From Streptomyces sp. ISL-43 (GTDB lineage Bacteria; Actinomycetota; Actinomycetes; Streptomycetales; Streptomycetaceae): a DNA stretch of 64,000 bases. Under the pieces are notes generated by a model that had not been told where the DNA came from, searched no databases, and saw nothing but the letters and a program-made list of their open reading frames with translations. This document shows positions 53,785-61,702 of this stretch, piece by piece; the first letter of the stretch is position 1; each line of letters begins with the position of its first letter. The DNA is taken from contig NZ_JAGGOT010000071.1 of assembly GCF_018614195.1 (NCBI RefSeq), positions 62,001 through 126,000 on the forward strand, written 5' to 3'. A program made the translations under genes and the position numbers.

Positions 53785-54447
53785 TCAGTGGATGATCCCG
53801 GTGCGCAGGGCGACGGCGACCATCCCGGCCCGGTCGCCGGTGCCCAGCTTGCGGGCGATCCGTGCGAGGTGGGACTTGACGGTCAGGGCGGACAGGCCCA
53901 TCGAGACTCCGATGGCCTTGTTGGACTGGCCCTCCGCGACGAGGCGCAGGACCTCGACCTCGCGGCCGGAGAGCTCTCGGTAGCCGCCCGGGTGGCTCGG
54001 GGCACCCGGGGGGCGGCGGTGCATACGGGCCGCGGCGGCGCCGATGGGGGCGGCGCCGGGCCGGGACGGGAGCCCGATGTTGGTCCGGGTGCCGGTGACG
54101 ACGTAGCCCTTCACTCCGCCCGCGAGGGCGTTGCGTACGGCGCCGATGTCGTCGGCGGCGGACAGGGCCAGGCCGTTCGGCCAACCGGCGGCGCGGGTCT
54201 CGGAGAGCAGGGTGAGACCGGAACCGTCGGGCAGGTGTACGTCGGCCACGCAGATGTCGCGCGGGCTGCCGATGCGTGGACGGGCCTCCGCGATGGACGA
54301 CGCCTCGATCACGTCGCGTACTCCGAGGGCCCACAAATGGCGGGTCACGGTGGAACGCACGCGCGGGTCGGCCACGACGACCATGGCCGTCGGCTTGTTC
54401 GGGCGGTAGGCGACCAGGCTTGCGGGCTGCTCGAGAAGAACGGACAC
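53785..54447 (-). CDS. whiI: Sporulation response regulator WhiI
   Basis: The 220-residue NarL-type response regulator has a receiver domain (about residues 20-125) and a LuxR-type HTH (about 152-215; LSGREVEVLRLVAEGQSNKAIG). The receiver is atypical: the usual acidic pair reads VADP (only one Asp) while the phospho-acceptor-like Asp (about 69), Ser96 and Lys113 remain. S. coelicolor WhiI (SCO6029) is an orphan, atypical regulator needed for late sporulation, and flanks RNase D and hemE in the same way. GTG 54447 has AGGAGG 6-7 bases upstream. A WhiG-like promoter lies upstream. Identity rests on synteny plus family features. Confidence 0.85.
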   Translation of the reverse strand: MSVLLEQPASLVAYRPNKPTAMVVVADPRVRSTVTRHLWALGVRDVIEASSIAEARPRIGSPRDICVADVHLPDGSGLTLLSETRAAGWPNGLALSAADDIGAVRNALAGGVKGYVVTGTRTNIGLPSRPGAAPIGAAAARMHRRPPGAPSHPGGYRELSGREVEVLRLVAEGQSNKAIGVSMGLSALTVKSHLARIARKLGTGDRAGMVAVALRTGIIH

Positions 54448-54528
54448 CTAGGCCTCCTGGGGGGAGTGGCGGGACGGCCGGCTCGGGGAAGGAAGCCGGT
54501 GCGAACCGTACGGATGGTCACTGACTCC

Positions 54529-54554
54529 TTCGGCACGTCACCCGCCCGGCTTTA
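54529..54554 (-). promoter_or_regulatory. WhiG-sigma-like promoter of whiI
   Basis: On the minus strand, TAAA (54551-54554) and GCCGAA (54529-54534) are separated by 16 nt, close to the WhiG/flagellar-type consensus TAAA-N15-GCCGATAA. whiI is a known WhiG target. Upstream, CAATTCGG is directly repeated (54581-54597), a possible regulator site. The rest of the 359-bp gap (54448-54806) holds no gene I can see. Confidence 0.45.
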
Positions 54555-54806
54555 GGGAATGATCACGATTTGGTGAGTAACAATTCGGGCAATTCGGACG
54601 CACGATCGATCATAGGGTGATCAGAAGCCCGCAAGGGACGCCCCGTTCCGACACCCCACCAGGTGTTTCAGCGCCTGTTCAGGGGTGTCCGGAGGCCGTC
54701 CGGCCGCTCCGCGGCCCTTCTGCGGGGCCCGGGCCCGCAGGGCCCCGTCCGGCGCGTTCACGGCCGGACAGGGCTGGTGGGAGGCCGCGCGGCGGCCTCC
54801 GTCGTG

Positions 54807-55469
54807 CTATCCCTGCGGATGGTGCGGACCGCGCCGCTGGGGCAGCGAGACCACACCCGTCACCGTCTCCGTCGGCCCGACCGGAGGCAGCCCCGCGATC
54901 TGGCACAGCAGTTCGCACCACGCCGCCAGGTGTGCGGAGGTGTCCGGCACCCCGCCCGCCCCCTCGCGCGGCGTCCACGAAGCCCTGATCTCGATCTGCG
55001 TCGCCGGCCGCCGCTCGCCGAGCCCGCCGAAGTAGTGCGAGGCGGCCATGGTCACGGTCCCGCTCGCCTCCCCGTACGTCAGCCCGCGCGCGTCCAGCGC
55101 CCCCGTCAGCCAGGACCAGCACACCTCCGGGAGGAGCGGGTCCACGGCCATTTCCGGCTCCAGTTCCGCCCGTACAAGCGTCACCAGCCGGAAGGTGCCC
55201 TGCCAGGCGTCGTGCCCGGCCGGGTCGTGCAGGAGGATGAGCCGGCCGTCGGCCAGGTCCTCCTCCCCGTCCACGACCGCGGCCTCCAGCGCGTAGGCGT
55301 GCGGTGCCAGTCTCTGTGGCGGCTTGGTGGGGTCGATCTCGATCCCCTGCCGCAGCCTCGCCTTCTTCAAGCCGTCGACCGCCCGCCGGAACGGGAGCGG
55401 GACGGAGCTCTCCTTCGCGCTGTCCGTACCGTCAGCGCCATCTGAAAATCGTCCCTGAGCCGCAGCCAT
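54807..55469 (-). CDS. DUF3000 family protein
   Basis: The 220-residue protein belongs to an actinobacterial family of unknown function. Characteristic segments are SVPLPFRRAVDGLKKARLRQ, IDPTKPPQRLAPHAYALEA, VCWSWLTGALDARG and TASHYFGGLGERRPATQIEIRASW (from ASHYFGGL on). It lacks signal peptide or membrane helix. The ATG at 55469 is used; the frame is open upstream, over and past the hemE start, without family similarity. It is divergent from hemE and follows whiI in the same order as in S. coelicolor, so a conserved neighbourhood rather than a shared pathway is the safest reading. Confidence 0.8.
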   Translation of the reverse strand: MAAAQGRFSDGADGTDSAKESSVPLPFRRAVDGLKKARLRQGIEIDPTKPPQRLAPHAYALEAAVVDGEEDLADGRLILLHDPAGHDAWQGTFRLVTLVRAELEPEMAVDPLLPEVCWSWLTGALDARGLTYGEASGTVTMAASHYFGGLGERRPATQIEIRASWTPREGAGGVPDTSAHLAAWCELLCQIAGLPPVGPTETVTGVVSLPQRRGPHHPQG

Positions 55470-55560
55470 GCGGGGAACACTAGGCGGAACGAGCGCCCGT
55501 CCGGCGCAGGGACACCCGCGCCGGGCCGGGCACTTCTTCATACGTGCGAAGATTTGAGTC

Positions 55561-56625
55561 GTGAGCGCCAACACCCGCCCCACGGGCACGCCGAGCCAGA
55601 CGTACGATTCCGCCTTCCTCAAGGCGTGCAGGCGCGAGCCGGTGCCGCACACCCCGGTGTGGTTCATGCGGCAGGCGGGTCGCTCCCTTCCCGAGTACCG
55701 CAAGCTGCGCGAGGGCACGCAGATGCTGGAATCCTGCATGCGGCCCGACCTGGTCACCGAGATCACGCTGCAGCCCGTCCGGCGCCACGACGTGGACGCG
55801 GCGATCTTCTTCTCCGACATCGTGGTCCCGCTGAAGGCCATCGGCGTCGACCTGGACATCAAGCCGGGCATCGGCCCGGTCGTCGCCCAGCCGATCCGCC
55901 GCCGCGAGGACCTCGCACAGTTGCGCGACCTCACCCCGGAGGACGTCTCTTACGTCACCGAGGCGATCGGCATGCTCACGGGTGAACTGGGCTCCACGCC
56001 GTTGATCGGTTTCGCCGGTGCGCCTTTCACCCTCGCGAGCTACCTCGTCGAGGGCGGCCCGTCCAAGAACCACGAGCACACCAAGGCCCTCATGTACGGG
56101 GACCCCGAGCTGTGGGCCGACCTGCTGGACCGTCTCGCCGAGATCACCTCGGCCTTCCTCAAGGTCCAGATCGAGGCGGGCGCCTCCGCGGTGCAGCTCT
56201 TCGACTCCTGGGTCGGCGCGCTCGCCCCGGCCGACTACCGCCGCTCGGTGATGCCGGCGTCGGCGAAGGTCCTGGAGTCCGTCGCCTCGTACGGAGTCCC
56301 GCGCATCCACTTCGGCGTGGGCACGGGCGAGCTCCTCGGCCTCATGGGCGAGGCCGGCGCGGACGTCATGGGCGTCGACTACCGGGTCCCGCTGAACGAA
56401 GCCGTGCACCGGGTCGGCCCCGGCAAGGCGCTCCAGGGCAATCTGGACCCGGCGGTGCTCTTCTCCACGGAGGAGGCCGTGCGGTCGAAGACGGACGAGG
56501 TCCTCGCCGCGGCGGCCGGCCTGGAGGGCCACATCTTCAACCTGGGTCACGGCGTCCTCCCGACGACGAACCCGGACGCACTGACCCGCCTGGTGGACTA
56601 CGTCCACACGCAGACGGCGGTCTAG
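55561..56625 (+). CDS. hemE: Uroporphyrinogen decarboxylase
   Basis: The 354-residue haem enzyme decarboxylates uroporphyrinogen III to coproporphyrinogen III. The invariant substrate-binding stretch PVWFMRQAGRSLPEYR (about residues 35-50), AAIFFSDIVVPLKAIG with the catalytic Asp, and the closing HFGVGTGELL are present. GTG 55561 lies 91 bp from the divergent DUF3000 start; its ribosome site is poor (AAGATTTGA), so the mRNA may be almost leaderless. It ends at a bidirectional terminator. It supplies coproporphyrinogen for hemY and chdC, encoded about 3-5 kb downstream. Confidence 0.95.
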   Translation: MSANTRPTGTPSQTYDSAFLKACRREPVPHTPVWFMRQAGRSLPEYRKLREGTQMLESCMRPDLVTEITLQPVRRHDVDAAIFFSDIVVPLKAIGVDLDIKPGIGPVVAQPIRRREDLAQLRDLTPEDVSYVTEAIGMLTGELGSTPLIGFAGAPFTLASYLVEGGPSKNHEHTKALMYGDPELWADLLDRLAEITSAFLKVQIEAGASAVQLFDSWVGALAPADYRRSVMPASAKVLESVASYGVPRIHFGVGTGELLGLMGEAGADVMGVDYRVPLNEAVHRVGPGKALQGNLDPAVLFSTEEAVRSKTDEVLAAAAGLEGHIFNLGHGVLPTTNPDALTRLVDYVHTQTAV

Positions 56626-56637
56626 CCGCAGGTCCGG

Positions 56638-56674
56638 CGGGGCTGGGACTGCCCTCCGGGCAGTCCCAGCCCCG
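56638..56674. terminator. Bidirectional terminator
   Basis: A perfect 17-bp stem (CGGGGCTGGGACTGCCC and complement) with loop TCC lies between convergent hemE and the flavoprotein gene. Confidence 0.85.
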
Positions 56675-56682
56675 CCCGCTCC

Positions 56683-58089
56683 CTACACCCCCGCCGCCCG
56701 CACCGCGGTCGCCGCCTTGCGGGCCGCCACCAGGATCGGGTCCCACACGGGAGAGAACGGCGGCGCGTAGCCGAGGTCCAGCGAGACGACCTGGTCCACC
56801 GTCATACCGGCCGTCAAGGCCACCGCCGCCACGTCCACCCGCTTCGCGGAGCCCGCGCCCCCGACGATCTGGACACCCAGCAGCCGCCCCGTCCGCCGCT
56901 CCGCCAGCATCTTCACCGTCATCCCGGCCGCCCCCGGGTAGTACCCCGCCGTGTTCGTCGAGTGGATCGTGGCCGTCACGAACCGCAGGCCCGCCTCCAG
57001 CGCGTCCCGCTCCCGGAGCCCCGTACGCGCGATCTCCAGGTCGCAGACCTTGCTCACGGCCGTACCCACCACGCCGGGGAACGTCGCGTAGCCGCCGCCC
57101 ACGCCCGTGCCGATGACCTGGCCGTGCTTGTTGGCGTGCGTGCCCAGCGGGATGTGCCGCATGCGGCCCGCCACCAGGTCCCAGACCTCCACGCAGTCGC
57201 CGCCCGACCAGACGTTCTCGTGCCCGCGCACCCGCATCGACAGATCCGTCAGCAGGCCGCCCGACTCGCCCAGCGGCAGGCCCGCCGCGCGCGCCAGCGC
57301 CGTGCGCGGCTCCACGCCGATACCGAGGACGACAACGTCCGCCGGGTACCGGTCCCCCGCCGCCGTGGCGACCGCGTACGCCCGGCCCTCCTCGTCGTGC
57401 GGGATCTCCGTCACCTCGGCGCCGGCGACCGTACGGATCCCCATGCCGTTCATCGCGCGGTGCACCAGGGCGCCCATGTCCGGGTCCAGCGTGTTCATGG
57501 GCTGCTCGCCCCGGTGCAGCACGGTGACCTCGAAACCCCGCCCGACCAGCGCCTCCGCCATCTCGACGCCGATGTAGCCCGCGCCGACGACGACGGCCCG
57601 GCGGCCCCGCGTCCGCTCCGGGCCCTCTCCACGGTCCAAGGCGGTCATCAGGCGCTGCCCGTCGTCCAGCGTCTGCACCCCGTGCACCCCGTGCGCGCCG
57701 ATGCCGGGCAGCCGCGGGCGGACCGGGCGGGCGCCGGTGGCGAGGACGAGCTTGTCGTAGCCCGTCCAGGACTCCTCGCCCGATTCGAGGTCCCGGGCGC
57801 GCACCCGCTGACCTTCGAGGTCCAGTTCCACGACCTCCGTCCGCATCCGCAGGTCGATGTCCCGCGCGCGGTGCTCGTCGGGCGTCCGGGCGATCAGCTC
57901 GTCCCGGCCGCCGACCAAACCGCCGATCCAGTACGGGATCCCGCAAGCGGAGTACGAGGTGAAGTGCCCGCGCTCGAAGGCGGTGATCTCCAGCTCCGCC
58001 GGCCCCTTGAGCCGGCGGGCCTGTGACGCGGCGGACATGCCCGCCGCGTCACCGCCGACCACCACCAGCCGTTCCCTGGGACCCGCCAT
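56683..58089 (-). CDS. FAD-dependent pyridine nucleotide-disulfide oxidoreductase (CoA-disulfide reductase / NADH oxidase-like)
   Basis: The 468-residue flavoprotein has an N-terminal FAD motif VVVGGDAAGMSAA, the single redox Cys in YSACGIPYWIGG (as in CoA-disulfide reductase and NADH oxidase), the NAD motif VVVGAGYIGVEMAEAL and the late FAD-binding VWSGGDCVEVWD. It either reduces CoA/thiol disulfides or makes water or H2O2 from oxygen; the family member cannot be settled by eye. ATG 58089 is used. It sits between hemE and the rest of the haem genes but on the opposite strand, so a role in haem synthesis is not implied. Confidence 0.88.
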   Translation of the reverse strand: MAGPRERLVVVGGDAAGMSAASQARRLKGPAELEITAFERGHFTSYSACGIPYWIGGLVGGRDELIARTPDEHRARDIDLRMRTEVVELDLEGQRVRARDLESGEESWTGYDKLVLATGARPVRPRLPGIGAHGVHGVQTLDDGQRLMTALDRGEGPERTRGRRAVVVGAGYIGVEMAEALVGRGFEVTVLHRGEQPMNTLDPDMGALVHRAMNGMGIRTVAGAEVTEIPHDEEGRAYAVATAAGDRYPADVVVLGIGVEPRTALARAAGLPLGESGGLLTDLSMRVRGHENVWSGGDCVEVWDLVAGRMRHIPLGTHANKHGQVIGTGVGGGYATFPGVVGTAVSKVCDLEIARTGLRERDALEAGLRFVTATIHSTNTAGYYPGAAGMTVKMLAERRTGRLLGVQIVGGAGSAKRVDVAAVALTAGMTVDQVVSLDLGYAPPFSPVWDPILVAARKAATAVRAAGV

Positions 58090-58151
58090 CGCCCGTACCG
58101 TCCTTCCCCGCCGCCGACGCTGCGGGGCCCACGCTACGTGCGGACGGGTGT

Positions 58152-59210
58152 TCAGTCCCGGACGTCCGCGCGGGGGCTCGCCGGATCCGCGGGCTCCGCC
58201 GGATCCGTCGCGTGACCGGCCGGGGGAGTCTTGCGCAGTGGGCCGGTCCGCGCCGCGACCCGCTGCGCGGGCAGGCCCGTCTTCGGCTTCGCCGGCCGCC
58301 ACTTGCGGTACCACCGGAAGCCGGCCAGCAGCGCCGCGCCCGTCAACAGGAAGGGCGAGGCCGCGGCGAGCGCCATCAGCAGGAACTTCACCAGTCCCGC
58401 GAAGACGTTCCAGCCGCCGGCCAGGGCGTCCAGGAAGCCCGGCTCCGCCTTCTTCGGCTCGGTCTTCTTCTCCGCCGGCTTGGCCGGCTCCGAGAACGTC
58501 AGCGTGATCGTGCCGAGCGAAGTCTGGTCCTTCAGCGCCGTCTGCTGCGCGAGCAGCGACTCCAGATCGGACTGGCGCTTGCCGAGCTCGGACTCCAGCG
58601 TGACCACGTCGCCCAGCCCCGAGGCCTTCTCCATCATCTCGCGCACCCGCGCCACGCTCGCCTGCTGCGACTTGACCCGGCTGTCGACGTCCGCGACCTT
58701 CTGCGTCACGTCCTGCGCCTCGACCTTGCGGTCGAGCAGTTTCCCGCTGCCCTCCATCGCGGCCAGCACTCCGTCGAAGCGCTCGCCCGGCACCCGCAGG
58801 GTCACGGTCGAGGTCATCGCCCCGTCGGAGCCGCGCTTGGTGGTCTCGTTGCCCACGTACCCGCCCGCGTTCTCCGCCGCCGTCCGGGCCCCGGCCGTCG
58901 CCTTCTGGGCGTCCGCCGTCTCCACGCCCAGCGTCGCCGTGCGGATGATCTGCGCGCGTACGGGGGCCTGCGACTGGTTCTTGTCGGAGGGCGGCGCCGG
59001 TGCGCCCGACGCGGCCGGGGCCGCCGCCGCGCCCTTCCCGGCGGCCTCCTGCTGCCGGGGACCCGCCGCGTCCGCCGCCCCCTGCGCCGCCTTGTCGTCG
59101 CCCCCGGCGGAGCAGCCGGTGAGCGCGAGCGCCCCCGCCAGTGAGAGCGCGGCCAGGGCCGTCGCCGTGCGACGTCCGAACCGTCCGGACCGTCTGTGCT
59201 GGGTGTGCAT
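58152..59210 (-). CDS. DUF4349 lipoprotein
   Basis: The 352-residue lipoprotein has signal and lipobox ALTGCS, an Ala/Pro-rich spacer, a DUF4349 domain (about residues 85-250) with the coiled-coil region VADVDSRVKSQQASVARVRE ... LGDVVTLESELGKRQSDLES, and a C-terminal transmembrane helix (about 270-300) followed by a basic cytoplasmic tail. DUF4349 proteins are envelope-anchored with no proven function. Both ends being membrane-attached (lipid and helix) is typical for the family. The gene lies 63 bp upstream of the flavoprotein gene, in the same orientation. Confidence 0.85.
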   Translation of the reverse strand: MHTQHRRSGRFGRRTATALAALSLAGALALTGCSAGGDDKAAQGAADAAGPRQQEAAGKGAAAAPAASGAPAPPSDKNQSQAPVRAQIIRTATLGVETADAQKATAGARTAAENAGGYVGNETTKRGSDGAMTSTVTLRVPGERFDGVLAAMEGSGKLLDRKVEAQDVTQKVADVDSRVKSQQASVARVREMMEKASGLGDVVTLESELGKRQSDLESLLAQQTALKDQTSLGTITLTFSEPAKPAEKKTEPKKAEPGFLDALAGGWNVFAGLVKFLLMALAAASPFLLTGAALLAGFRWYRKWRPAKPKTGLPAQRVAARTGPLRKTPPAGHATDPAEPADPASPRADVRD

Positions 59211-59385
59211 CGCCTGGTACCCCCGAGGAATCGCCGGATGCGCGGATGGACCGCCGCGCTGCTGTCGACGCTCTGACGTCCAGGGTCCCGCCGCGGGTTT
59301 CGTACGCGCGGTCCCGAGGTGATCCCGAAGCGGTCACGGTCAGGCCTCGGTGATCGCCCGGTGAGCGGTCTGAGACGATGTGTCC

Positions 59386-60879
59386 ATGCACGAAGCGGAC
59401 ATGCGTACGGACCGGCCGGCCCCCGCCGGTCACGTCGTCGTCATCGGCGGCGGTATCGCGGGGCTCGCGGCCGCCCACCGGCTGCTCGCCGACGGCGTCC
59501 GCGTCACGCTCCTGGAGGCCGGACCGCGCCTCGGCGGCAAGCTGTTCGCCGGCGAGCTGGCCGGCCTGCGCGTGGACCTCGGCGCCGAATCCGTGCTCGC
59601 CCGCCGTCCCGAAGCCCTCGAACTGGCCCGGGCCGTGGGCCTCGGCGACGCCCTGCAGCCGCCCGCCACCGCAACCGCCCACCTGTGGACCCGAGGCGAG
59701 CTGCGGCCGATGCCGCGCGGCCACGTCATGGGCGTCCCCGGCGACCTGGGCCCGCTCGCCGCCTCCGGAGTGCTCTCCGCCGAGGGCCTGGCCCGGATCG
59801 GGGCCGAAGCCGCGCTGGCGCCCGCCGAGATCGGCGAGGACGTGGCCGTCGGCGAGTACGTCGCCGCCCGCCTCGGCCACGAGGTCGTCGACCGGCTCGT
59901 GGAGCCGCTGCTCGGCGGGGTCTACGCCGGCAACGCCTACCGCATCTCGATGCGGGCCGCCGTCCCCCAGCTCTTCGAGGCCGCCCGTACGCACGCCTCA
60001 CTGGGCGAGGGCGTACGGGAACTGCAGCGCCGGGCGGCCGCGGCGGCGCAGGCCGGTCCCGTCTTCTCCGGCATCGACGGCGGCATCGGGCGGCTCCCGC
60101 TCGCCGTCGCAGAGGCCTGCAGGGCGGCCGGAGCCCGCCTCCTCACGGACACCCCCGCGCGCGAGCTGGCCCGTACCGCCACCGGCTGGCGCGTGGTCGC
60201 AGGCACCCCGGAGGGCGCCGAGCTCATCGAGGCCGACGGCGTGGTCCTGGCCACCCCGGCTGGCGTGACCGCCCGGCTGCTGGACGGGCTCGCGCCCGCG
60301 GCGGCCGCGGAGCTGCGCGGGGTCGAGTACGCCTCCATGGCCCTGGTCACGATGGCCTTCCGGCGCTGCGACCTGCCGGCCGCGATCACCGAGGGCGGCG
60401 CGAGCGGCTTCCTCGTACCGCCCGTGGACGGCCGGACGATCAAGGCGTCGACCTTCTCCAGCAACAAGTGGGCCTGGTCCGGGGCCGATCCGGAGCTCTT
60501 CCTGCTGCGCACCTCCGTCGGCCGGCACGGCGACGAGGGCGATCTGGGCCGCTCCGACGAGGAGCTCGTCGACGTCTCCCGCGCCGACCTCGGCCAGGCC
60601 GTGGGCCTCGCCGCGGCCGCCCGCCCGGTCGCCTCCACCGTCACGCGCTGGGACGGCGGCCTGCCCCAGTACCCCGTCGGCCACCTCGACCGGGTGGCCC
60701 GGATCCGCGCCGCGGTGGCGGCCCTCCCGGGCCTCGCGGTGTGCGGCGCGCTGTACGACGGGGTCGGGATCCCGGCCTGCATCGCGAGCGCCGGCAAGGC
60801 CGCGGACGTGGTGATCGCCACGTTGGGGACCGGTGGGGCACCCCTGGCACCGACCACTGATCAGCACACGGGACAATAG
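59386..60879 (+). CDS. hemY: Coproporphyrinogen/protoporphyrinogen oxidase (HemY/CgoX type)
   Basis: The 497-residue FAD enzyme oxidises coproporphyrinogen III to coproporphyrin III in the Gram-positive route. The FAD motif is VVVIGGGIAGLAAAHRLL, followed by LEAGPRLGGKL and DLGAESVLARRPEAL; the C-terminal FAD-contact region is ALYDGVGIPACIASAGKAAD. ATG 59386 is chosen because a GACGAT -10-like hexamer ends 6 bases before it (leaderless mRNA); the in-frame GTG at 59380 is an alternative. chdC follows only 4 bp after, so the two act in sequence. The substrate preference follows from having ChdC beside it. Confidence 0.9.
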   Translation: MHEADMRTDRPAPAGHVVVIGGGIAGLAAAHRLLADGVRVTLLEAGPRLGGKLFAGELAGLRVDLGAESVLARRPEALELARAVGLGDALQPPATATAHLWTRGELRPMPRGHVMGVPGDLGPLAASGVLSAEGLARIGAEAALAPAEIGEDVAVGEYVAARLGHEVVDRLVEPLLGGVYAGNAYRISMRAAVPQLFEAARTHASLGEGVRELQRRAAAAAQAGPVFSGIDGGIGRLPLAVAEACRAAGARLLTDTPARELARTATGWRVVAGTPEGAELIEADGVVLATPAGVTARLLDGLAPAAAAELRGVEYASMALVTMAFRRCDLPAAITEGGASGFLVPPVDGRTIKASTFSSNKWAWSGADPELFLLRTSVGRHGDEGDLGRSDEELVDVSRADLGQAVGLAAAARPVASTVTRWDGGLPQYPVGHLDRVARIRAAVAALPGLAVCGALYDGVGIPACIASAGKAADVVIATLGTGGAPLAPTTDQHTGQ

Positions 60880-60883
60880 ACAC

Positions 60884-61597
60884 ATGACTGCACCAGAGAA
60901 GATTCCCAACGCGGGGAAGAAGGCGAAGGACCTCAACGAGGTCATTCGCTACACCCTGTGGTCCGTCTTCAAGCTGAAGGACGTCCTGCCCGAGAACCGC
61001 GCCGGTTTCGCCGACGAGGTCCAGGAGCTGTTCGACCAGCTGGCCGCCAAGGACATCACCGTCCGCGGCACCTATGACGTCTCCGGCCTGCGCGCCGACG
61101 CGGACATCATGATCTGGTGGCACGCGGAGACCTCCGACGAGCTGCAGAGCGCCTACAACCTGTTCCGCCGCACCAAGCTGGGCCGCGCGCTGGAGCCGGT
61201 CTGGTCGAACATGGCCCTGCACCGCCCGGCCGAGTTCAACAAGTCCCACATCCCGGCCTTCCTGGCCGACGAGACGCCGCGCGACTACGTCAGCGTCTAC
61301 CCCTTCGTGCGCAGCTACGACTGGTACCTGCTGCCCGACGAGGACCGCCGCCGCATGCTCAAGGACCACGGCATGATGGCCCGCGGCTACCCCGACGTGC
61401 GCGCCAACACCGTCGCCTCCTTCTCGCTCGGCGACTACGAATGGCTGCTCGCCTTCGAGGCCGACGAGCTGTACCGCATCGTCGACCTCATGCGTCTTCT
61501 GCGCGCCTCCGAGGCCCGCATGCACGTCCGCGAAGAGGTGCCCTTCTACACCGGGCGCCGCAAGTCCGTCGCCGATCTGGTGGCCGGACTCGCCTGA
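60884..61597 (+). CDS. chdC: Coproheme decarboxylase (HemQ/ChdC)
   Basis: The 237-residue chlorite-dismutase-fold protein makes haem b from coproheme in the final step of the coproporphyrin pathway. The catalytic Tyr region VYPFVRSYDWYLL and the His-containing KDHGMMARGYPDV are readable, together with the first-half MIWWHAETSDELQ strand. ATG 60884 is 4 bp after the hemY stop. Together with hemE this shows that the organism uses coproporphyrin-dependent rather than protoporphyrin-dependent haem synthesis. A ferrochelatase gene is not in this window. Confidence 0.93.
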   Translation: MTAPEKIPNAGKKAKDLNEVIRYTLWSVFKLKDVLPENRAGFADEVQELFDQLAAKDITVRGTYDVSGLRADADIMIWWHAETSDELQSAYNLFRRTKLGRALEPVWSNMALHRPAEFNKSHIPAFLADETPRDYVSVYPFVRSYDWYLLPDEDRRRMLKDHGMMARGYPDVRANTVASFSLGDYEWLLAFEADELYRIVDLMRLLRASEARMHVREEVPFYTGRRKSVADLVAGLA

Positions 61598-61618
61598 GAC
61601 CTCCCCTGGGGGGAAGGA

Positions 61619-61648
61619 ACCGGAGGACCGCTGACCGCGGCCTCCGGT
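61619..61648. terminator. Hairpin terminator
   Basis: ACCGGAGG/CCTCCGGT arms with a 14-base loop that itself can pair lie 21 bp after chdC, between convergent genes. Confidence 0.55.
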
Positions 61649-61702
61649 GGATCGGGAGGCCCTGCCCCCGAATCGACGCAGCCGGAGATCCCGCCCGGAA
61701 GT

